Positions 58,105 to 64,000 of a DNA stretch of 64,000 nt are shown one piece after another. The DNA is from Verrucomicrobiia bacterium. GTDB lineage: Bacteria; Verrucomicrobiota; Verrucomicrobiia; Limisphaerales; UBA9464. Each line of letters starts with the position of its first letter. The first letter of the stretch is position 1. The translations under genes and the position numbers were made by a program. The notes beneath the pieces were generated by a model, which saw only the letters and a list, made by a program, of their open reading frames with translations, was not told the origin of the DNA and searched no databases. The stretch covers positions 109,474 through 173,473 of the forward strand of contig JAHCBB010000005.1 in NCBI GenBank assembly GCA_019634635.1, in the 5' to 3' direction.

Positions 58105-59615
58105 AGCCATCCCTTCCGAACCTCCTGAAGCGCTGCCGCGAGATCCTTCTCGCCGCCGCCTGTGCCGTCGCCGCGGGTTGCCTCACCCCGGATCCGGCCC
58201 CCCTGCCGGACAGGACCCCGCTGCTCCCGGAATCCTTTCCTGGCACGGCGGAAATGCGCCAGAAGGAGATTCCCGGCTGGCGTGACTTTTTCCGGGACGC
58301 CGCATTGGACGAGCTGATTTCGACGGCGCTCACCAACAACCAGGAGATCCAGATCCTGCTCCAGGAGGTGGCCGCGTCCCGGGCCGAGGTCGGGGCCCGC
58401 AAGGGCGCCCTGTTCCCGTTTGTCACCCTGGGCGGCGGCGCCGGCGCCGAGAAGGCTTCACGCAACACCGTGCAGGGAGCGGTCGAGAATGATGTGGAGA
58501 TCCAGCCGGGGACGCCCAATCCGGAGTTTCTTCCCAACTACGCCGCTGCAGCCGAGTTTGAATGGGAGGTGGACATCTGGAGAAGGCTCCGCAACGAGCG
58601 GGACGCGGCGGTCCAGCGCTATCTCGCCACCCGCGAGGGGCGGAGCTTTGCGGTCACGCACCTCGTATCCGAGCTGGCGGCCTCCTATTACGAGCTCGTC
58701 TCCCTTGATGCGCTGCTGGGCATCGTTGAGCGCATGCTCGAAATCCAGGAACAGGCACTGGAATCCATCCGCCAGAAGAAGGCGGCAGGCCGGGTCACCG
58801 AACTGGCCGTGCGACGGTTCGAGGCGGAAGTGCTCAAGAACCGGGGCCGGCTCTTCCAATTGAGGCAGCGGATCGTCGAGACCGAGAACAGGATCAACGG
58901 CCTCGCAGGCCGCTATCCACAACCCGTCCGCCGCAGCTCCGGCGGCCTCGACCCGGCGGTGCTGGCCCCGCTGCAGGCGGGGATTCCGTCCGATCTCCTG
59001 CGGAACCGGCCGGACGTCCGGAAAGCCGAATTGGAGTTGATCGCTGCGGGACTCGATGTGAAGGCGGCCGGAGCGCGCTTCTATCCGGCACTCAGCGTGT
59101 CGGCGCTGGTCGGACTCGAGTCGTTCACGTTCGGCTCGCCGATCTTCGCCAAGGAGAACATGGTCTACGGAGCCGCGGCCAACCTCGTGGGTCCCCTCAT
59201 CAATCGCAGCGCCATCCGGGCCGCATTCCAGGGCGCCTCGGCCAACCAGGTCGCGGCGGTCTACCGCTACCAGCAGAGCGTCCTGAAGGCCTACGTGGAG
59301 GTGGTCAACGAATTGTCCCGCATCCGGAATGTTGAGCAGGAATATGAACTCAAACTCGGGCAGGCGGAAGCCCTCACGGACTCCGTGACCCTTTCCTCGT
59401 CCCTCTTCAGCGCCGCCCGCGCGGATTACACCGAGGTCCTCCTGACCCAGCGGGAAGCCCTCGAGGCACGCATGGAACTGGTGGAACTTCAGTGGGCACG
59501 GCTGACGGCCGGCATCAATGCCTACAGGGCCCTCGGCGGCGGGGCGGTTGAAACGAGGGCCGGCCGGCCCGCCGCGCCGGTGGTGGCCAACACAGCCTCA
59601 ACGGCCCCGAGATGA
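58101..59615 (+). CDS. RND outer-membrane factor lipoprotein (NodT/OprM-type)
   Basis: A 504-residue TolC-like channel. The lipoprotein signal ends AVAAGC (Cys 27). Two homologous helical/barrel halves follow, with FEWEVDIWRRLRNERDAAVQRY, SELAASYYELVSL and RNRPDVRKAELELIAAGLDVKAA, all typical of the NodT family. The C-terminal 25 residues are Ala-rich. The ATG overlaps the permease stop by four bases, so the three genes form a complete tripartite pump. Confidence 0.94.
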   Translation: MKPSLPNLLKRCREILLAAACAVAAGCLTPDPAPLPDRTPLLPESFPGTAEMRQKEIPGWRDFFRDAALDELISTALTNNQEIQILLQEVAASRAEVGARKGALFPFVTLGGGAGAEKASRNTVQGAVENDVEIQPGTPNPEFLPNYAAAAEFEWEVDIWRRLRNERDAAVQRYLATREGRSFAVTHLVSELAASYYELVSLDALLGIVERMLEIQEQALESIRQKKAAGRVTELAVRRFEAEVLKNRGRLFQLRQRIVETENRINGLAGRYPQPVRRSSGGLDPAVLAPLQAGIPSDLLRNRPDVRKAELELIAAGLDVKAAGARFYPALSVSALVGLESFTFGSPIFAKENMVYGAAANLVGPLINRSAIRAAFQGASANQVAAVYRYQQSVLKAYVEVVNELSRIRNVEQEYELKLGQAEALTDSVTLSSSLFSAARADYTEVLLTQREALEARMELVELQWARLTAGINAYRALGGGAVETRAGRPAAPVVANTASTAPR

Positions 59616-59956
59616 ATTCGGTGGTCCGCCATCGTGCCCCGGCCGGGTCCCCCGTGGAGGGTGACGCGGCGGAGGTTCCGGAGGCCGGAGGCCTGCCGCG
59701 GCCGGATCCGCCACCCCCGCCGCTGCGGAAGCGCCCCGTTTCAAAAGAACCACGACCCAAACCGGGCGGGGCGAGTTTTCAACGAGCCGTGCGCCCCACG
59801 ACGGGCGACGCGGGAGCTGGTTTCGAGGTGCAGGGCTCGCCGAAGGCCTGCCCCACCGCAAGTCGCGGCCCCGAGGCGCGCAGCCTCACGGGCCGGCCGC
59901 CCCTCAATGGCCCCCATTGCCTTCGCGGGTGAGCGGGGCCTAGGTTCCCACCGGGC
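59616..59956. other. Gene-free stretch between the efflux operon and the two-component genes
   Basis: About 340 bases with no plausible coding frame and no recognised RNA. No intrinsic terminator with a T-run was found. The promoter of the response regulator should be near the right end. Confidence 0.4.
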
Positions 59957-60607
59957 ATGTCCTCAATCCAGACCCACCGGATCCGGATCCTGCTGGTCGA
60001 TGACCATGCCGTAGTCCGGAACGGTTTTCGCATGATCCTCACGGCGCAGCGTGATCTCGAGGTGGTCGGTGAGGCCTCGAACGGCCGGCAGGCCATCGAG
60101 TTGACCTCCGCGTTGAACCCCAATCTGGTGGTCATGGACATCGCGATGCCGGGGCTCAACGGGATCGAGGCCACCCGCCAGATCGTCCGCGGCCATCCCC
60201 TGATCCGGGTCCTCGCGCTTTCGATGCAGAAGGACGCCGTCTACGTCCGGGAGACCCTTCGGGCCGGGGCCAAGGGATACCTGCTGAAGGACAGCGGGGA
60301 ACAGGAGTTCCTGGCGGCGGTCCGCGCCGTGGCCCAGGGCCATGGGTGGCTGAGCCCCGCGGTCAGTGACGCCGTGATCGAGGATTACCGGCGCCACGTG
60401 ACGGACCCGGTGGATCTGCTCTCGCCCCGCGAACGCGAAGTGCTCCAGATGATTGCCGAGAGCAGGACCAACAAGGAGATTGCCACGGCGCTGAGGCTGA
60501 GCGTGTACACCGTTGAGGCCCACCGGGGGCGGATCATGGAGAAGCTCAACCTGCATTCCGTCGCCGAACTGGTGCGGTTCGCGCTGCGCAAGGGGTTGAT
60601 TCACTAG
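59957..60607 (+). CDS. NarL/FixJ-family response regulator
   Basis: 216 residues. The receiver domain has the acidic pair (LVDDH, 14-15), the phospho-acceptor Asp 61 (VVMDIAMPGLNG) and the Lys in AKGYLLKD. The LuxR-type HTH covers about 150-212 (LSPREREVLQMIAES, TNKEIATALRLSVYTVEAHR). The sensor kinase follows after 14 bases, so they form a two-component pair. The adjacent efflux operon is a candidate target, by position only. Confidence 0.94.
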   Translation: MSSIQTHRIRILLVDDHAVVRNGFRMILTAQRDLEVVGEASNGRQAIELTSALNPNLVVMDIAMPGLNGIEATRQIVRGHPLIRVLALSMQKDAVYVRETLRAGAKGYLLKDSGEQEFLAAVRAVAQGHGWLSPAVSDAVIEDYRRHVTDPVDLLSPREREVLQMIAESRTNKEIATALRLSVYTVEAHRGRIMEKLNLHSVAELVRFALRKGLIH

Positions 60608-60621
60608 GAGGATCTCAACGC

Positions 60622-61950
60622 GTGGGCCATCGAGTTCCGAAACTCCCGGAGCCAAACATCCAGCGGACGCTCGCGGCGGGATTTCTGCTCGTCATCCTCC
60701 TGCTCGGGGTCGCTGCCCTGCTCGCCGTCGGGCACAACCGGCGCATCCGTGCGACGGCAACCCAGATGACCCACGATCAACTGGGCATCGCGCGTCTGGT
60801 TCATGATGTCCAACTGGAGGAGACCGCTATGGCGAGACTGCTGCGACAGCTGATGGAGCAGGATGTATCCCCGGAGGCGCAGGCCGGTCTCCTCGAACAA
60901 CTGGATCATACCCGGCTTCAGATTGCCCAACGCCTCCAGGACGAGCACAACTCGCCCCACCACGACTTGTGGAAGGAGCTGGACGACCAGGTCCGTCTGT
61001 TCACCGAGGCAGCCCACCGGTCCTTCAGCGGCGGTCTGCCGAGCACGCCCGGGGCGGTGCAACCGCTCCTTGAGCATCATGACCGGATGCGGCGGCTCGT
61101 GGACCGGATCATCCATGCCAGCTCGCGCCGGCTGACGGAAATGGAGCGCGACATTGAGCGGCAGTCCAAGAGCCTGGGCGATCGGGCGACCTGGCTGTTG
61201 GGACTGGGGCTTGGCCTGTCGGTGATCTGCGCCCTAGTGACGATCGGCTTTGTAAACCGCACGATCCGGGTGATGCACTGGCAAACCGGCGAGTTGAACC
61301 GCGTTTCACGGCACATGCTTCAGACCCAGGAGGAGGCCGCCCGGAGGTTCTCGCACGAACTGCACGACGAGCTGGGCCAATCCCTCGCGGCCCTGCGGGC
61401 CAGCCTGATCCCGGAACGCCATCAATACCTGGAGGCGGTGCGCGGCGATTGTCTCGCGCTGGTGGATGAATCCATTCGCAACGTGCGGGAGCTCTCCCAG
61501 CTGCTGCGGCCGGTGATTCTCGACGACCTCGGGCTTCAGGCCAGCCTGCGATGGCTGGCTTCGAGGTCCTCCGAGCGCATGAACATCGAGGTCGTGTGCC
61601 ATTCCAACACGGAGCGCCGGTTCCCTGAGGAGGTGGAGACCCACCTGTTCCGGATCTGCCAGGAAGCCATGACCAACATCGCCCGCCATTCGGGAGCCAC
61701 CCGCGCCGTCCTGCGACTGCATGAAGGGCCCGACCGATTGCTGCTGGTCATCGAGGACGACGGTCGCGGCCTGCGGGCGGAATCCCGGGAGACGGCGACG
61801 TCCGTGGGGGTGGGCATGACCAGCATGCGCGCCCGGGCACGAATGCTCGGCGGTGAACTCGAAGTGGAAGACCTGAAACCTCAGGGGCTCAGGATCCGGG
61901 TGGAAGTGCCACCCGTCCCGGAACCGGGATCCCTTGGGGGACCGGGGTGA
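60622..61950 (+). CDS. Sensor histidine kinase (HisKA_3/NarX-DegS type)
   Basis: 442 residues, GTG start with AGGAGG ten bases upstream. There are two membrane helices (about 20-40 and 190-210) around an extracytoplasmic all-helical sensor region. The HisKA_3 box is SHELHDELGQSLAAL, with the phospho-His probably at 248. The N box (EAMTNIARHSGAT) and G boxes (LLLVIEDDGRGL, GVGMTSMRARARMLGG) form the ATPase domain. It pairs with the NarL-type regulator directly upstream. The signal it senses is unknown. Confidence 0.93.
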   Translation: MGHRVPKLPEPNIQRTLAAGFLLVILLLGVAALLAVGHNRRIRATATQMTHDQLGIARLVHDVQLEETAMARLLRQLMEQDVSPEAQAGLLEQLDHTRLQIAQRLQDEHNSPHHDLWKELDDQVRLFTEAAHRSFSGGLPSTPGAVQPLLEHHDRMRRLVDRIIHASSRRLTEMERDIERQSKSLGDRATWLLGLGLGLSVICALVTIGFVNRTIRVMHWQTGELNRVSRHMLQTQEEAARRFSHELHDELGQSLAALRASLIPERHQYLEAVRGDCLALVDESIRNVRELSQLLRPVILDDLGLQASLRWLASRSSERMNIEVVCHSNTERRFPEEVETHLFRICQEAMTNIARHSGATRAVLRLHEGPDRLLLVIEDDGRGLRAESRETATSVGVGMTSMRARARMLGGELEVEDLKPQGLRIRVEVPPVPEPGSLGGPG

Positions 61951-62132
61951 ATTCCGGGTGGCGACCCCTCCGGCAGTTGCGCAAGGCCCCGGACCACCCG
62001 CGCCCCCTGCCGGCGGTTCCCGAGGGTCGCCCCTCCCGCACCGGACGGGCGGCCTTAACCCGACTTTCGCAACTGGAGAAGGAAAAGAGAGAGAATGGGC
62101 CTGATTCTGAAGATTGGGGTGGAAGGTCTTCA

Positions 62133-62597
62133 CTACAGGGCGGACTCCGGTAGCGGCTCGATGGCGCGTTGCATTTCAGCAGTGGAAACACCGGCCACTG
62201 CGCGGAGGAGGTGCCGTCGGCCGAGGGCCAGCCCCGCCGTCGCAGCCCCGATGGCAGGACAGAACCCGCCGGACCGCTGGAAACTCGCATAGCTCAGAAG
62301 TCCCACGCCGGCCAGCACCAGCGTGTGGGCGACCGCGCCCGGCGCCCAGCCCCGGAGGAACGTCTTCACCGAGGGCCGGGGTTCGGGCATCAGCCATGCC
62401 CCTCCGACGAAATCGAACACCGACTGCGCGGCGACCGCGGTCAAAAGGATCACGCCAAGGCGAAACAGGTCCAGACCGCGGGTGTCACGGCCGGCCAACC
62501 AGAAAAGGCCGCCGGCCGCCAACAGCACCCAGAAGCCGACGTTCGTGATGCCGAGCCCCAGGCGGCTGCGGGCGAGTCTTCGTTGTTGCAGCGTCAC
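62133..62597 (-). CDS. Small integral membrane protein of unknown function
   Basis: 154 residues with about four hydrophobic segments (GITNVGFWVLLAAGGLFWLAG, LGVILLTAVAAQSVFDFVGG, VAHTLVLAGVGLLSYASF, FCPAIGAATAGLAL). I do not recognise the family. The ATG at 62597 lies six bases after the photolyase stop, so it is co-transcribed with it; a joint role in light response or membrane-linked repair is possible but only inferred. Confidence 0.72.
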   Translation of the reverse strand: MTLQQRRLARSRLGLGITNVGFWVLLAAGGLFWLAGRDTRGLDLFRLGVILLTAVAAQSVFDFVGGAWLMPEPRPSVKTFLRGWAPGAVAHTLVLAGVGLLSYASFQRSGGFCPAIGAATAGLALGRRHLLRAVAGVSTAEMQRAIEPLPESAL

Positions 62598-62603
62598 AGG
62601 GTT

Positions 62604-64000
62604 CTAATCCGCTGCCGTGGGGCGGCAGCAGGCGGCGCGGACTTGTGTCGCCCGCTGCTGAATGGCGTTTCGCTTGGATGCGTCGAGGCGGGCGAGGTTG
62701 TTCAACTGCATCCGCATGCGCTGATTCCCGGCGAGGAACTTCTCGTGTCGCCGGAGGAAGTCCCAGTAGAGCGTCGTAAACGGACAGGCATTCCCGCCCG
62801 TGGATTGCCCCGGATCATACCGGCAGCCCGCGCAGTAGTTGCTCATGCGCTCAATGTATTTCCCGGAGGCAACATACGGCTTGCTGGCCATCAGACCGCC
62901 GTCGCCGTGCTGCGACATGCCGAGGGTGTTCGGCAGTTCCACCCACTCGACCGCGTCCACATAAACGGCGAGGTACCACTCGTGAACCGCCTGCGGCTTC
63001 ACGCCGAGGAGCAGCGCGAAGAGCCCCGTGACCATGAGCCGCTGGATGTGATGCGCGTAGCCGGACTCCAGCGTCTGACCGATGGTTTCGCGCAGGCAGT
63101 TCATTTCCGTCCGCCCCGTCCAGTAGAAATCTGGGAGCGGCTGTTGCGCGTCGAGGACGTTCAACTCGAGGTAGTCCGGCATGAAACGCCAGTAGATGCC
63201 GCGCACGAACTCCCGCCACCCGAGAATCTGGCGAATGAAGCCCTCCACGCCTGCCAGCGGTGCGCGGCCCTTGCGATAGGCCTCTCCGGCGGCGGCGAGG
63301 ACCGTGCGCGGGTCGAGGAGTTTCAGGTTCATCGCCGCGCTGAGGCGCGAGTGAAAGAGATACGGCCGTGCCGCAAGGCGTTCGCCGGAACTCCACATGG
63401 CATCCTGATACTTCCCAAAGCCTGCAAGGCGATGCCGGATGAAGTCCTGCAAGGCGGTCTGCGCCTGGGCAGGCGTGACCGGCCAGTCGAAGCGGCTGAG
63501 GCTGCCGGGATGGCTGGCAAAGCGCTTTTCCACCAGGACCAGAACCTCCCGCGTGATCGGGTCCGGCGGAAAGCCCACGGCCTCGGGAACCTCGCCCGGA
63601 CCGTTCCGGCCGAAACTCGCACGGTTGTCCGCGTCGAAGTTCCAGGCGCCCCCCTCCGGTTGTTCGCCGTCCATGAGGATGCCGGTCCGGCGCCGCATTT
63701 CGCGATAGAAGAACTCCATGCGCAGTTGCTTCCGCCCGTTCGCATGCGCGGCGAATTCCTCGCGGGAACAGAGGAAATGGCGGTCGGCACGGATCTCCAG
63801 CTCCAACCCCAGCCGACCGGCCGCCGACCGCAGGCTTTGCTCCACGCGCCACTCACCCGGTTCGACAACGATCAATCGTTGCGGACGCAGGCGCCTGGCG
63901 ATGGCGATCAATTCCGCGGCGAGCGAACCCGCATTGTCCGCGTCCTCCAGCGCCCGGTAGTGAACGGGGAAGCCGCGTTTACGCAACGCATCGCGGAAGT
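62604..64000 (-). CDS. Fe-S photolyase/cryptochrome-like protein (PhrB/FeS-BCP type), N-terminus cut by window edge
   Basis: At least 465 residues; the frame is open to the right edge, and about 50 N-terminal residues are missing. It belongs to the bacterial (6-4) photolyase/cryptochrome branch, whose FAD domain shows GFIRQILGWREFVRGIYWRF, LESGYAHHIQRLMVTGLFALL and DAVEWVELPNTLGMSQHGDGG. The Fe-S ligands are visible as MNCLRE, YCAGC and ACPFT, four Cys in all. Such enzymes repair UV (6-4) photoproducts. The small membrane protein gene follows at six bases. Confidence 0.9.
   Translation of the reverse strand, partial: FRDALRKRGFPVHYRALEDADNAGSLAAELIAIARRLRPQRLIVVEPGEWRVEQSLRSAAGRLGLELEIRADRHFLCSREEFAAHANGRKQLRMEFFYREMRRRTGILMDGEQPEGGAWNFDADNRASFGRNGPGEVPEAVGFPPDPITREVLVLVEKRFASHPGSLSRFDWPVTPAQAQTALQDFIRHRLAGFGKYQDAMWSSGERLAARPYLFHSRLSAAMNLKLLDPRTVLAAAGEAYRKGRAPLAGVEGFIRQILGWREFVRGIYWRFMPDYLELNVLDAQQPLPDFYWTGRTEMNCLRETIGQTLESGYAHHIQRLMVTGLFALLLGVKPQAVHEWYLAVYVDAVEWVELPNTLGMSQHGDGGLMASKPYVASGKYIERMSNYCAGCRYDPGQSTGGNACPFTTLYWDFLRRHEKFLAGNQRMRMQLNNLARLDASKRNAIQQRATQVRAACCRPTAAD

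Noticed and set aside
54709..58110. 1133-codon open frame on the minus strand
   Set aside because: It is the antisense shadow of the RND permease. The product is Asp/His/Gly/Arg-rich with no domain, caused by high GC at third positions.

Overview
The window is GC-rich, dense bacterial chromosome from a member of the Verrucomicrobiota. The clearest phylogenetic mark is in the 16S rRNA gene: positions 16649-16666 match, base for base, the published EUB338-III probe designed for Verrucomicrobiales, and not the general EUB338 probe. The protein content agrees: a DUF1592/DUF1552 pair, a DUF1501 remnant, DUF1080, DUF1573, delta-60 repeat and tricorn-type proteins, and a minimal type II pseudopilin operon. 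No phage, transposon or CRISPR array is visible, so the window reads as core chromosome with a few decaying accessory genes.

Left arm (1-12000). A leftward series runs from a MogA/MoaB-type molybdopterin enzyme through a DUF1573-cytochrome c fusion, tmk, hisS and a fused pxpB-pxpC to an RND efflux adaptor and its permease, which is cut by the window edge. yihY, uppP and an SDR dehydrogenase follow, with a conserved 480-residue protein of unknown role between them. Upstream of that protein is a gene-free stretch with a good promoter, a chain of hairpins and a strong intrinsic terminator. It is either a small RNA gene or a regulatory leader.

rRNA region (11990-17350). A complete rrn operon lies on the minus strand in the order 16S, tRNA-Ile(GAT), tRNA-Ala(TGC), 23S, 5S. 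It has a recognisable promoter with an AT-rich upstream element and a strong terminator.

Middle (17349-45160). The leftward gspF-H-I-J-K operon has four consecutive ATGA stop/start overlaps. After it come a BioF-like PLP enzyme, two outer-membrane-type proteins, lysA, sufE coupled to a tatD-like gene, and a secreted repeat-type protein. On the plus strand are a DUF1501 remnant, a solitary eboE and a large exported tricorn-like protease. The DUF1592/DUF1552 pair and kup are leftward. kup is preceded by a convincing ydaO-type (c-di-AMP) riboswitch, which gives a direct link between second messenger and potassium uptake. Then come dus, a small Cys-rich periplasmic protein, only the C-terminal half of carbamoyl phosphate synthase (a split carB) and an MBL hydrolase.

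Right arm (45160-64000). ppdK is followed by a HARE-HTH/AT-hook DNA-binding protein, a DUF1080 lipoprotein, a cardiolipin synthase-like enzyme and a delta-60 repeat gene broken by two single-base homopolymer shifts. A remnant of a nucleoside transporter precedes a complete tripartite RND efflux operon (adaptor, permease, outer-membrane lipoprotein). A NarL-type response regulator/histidine kinase pair lies downstream. At the right edge are a small membrane protein and an Fe-S type photolyase that runs off the window.

All calls come from reading the sequence. No database search was possible, so family names rest on recognised motifs.
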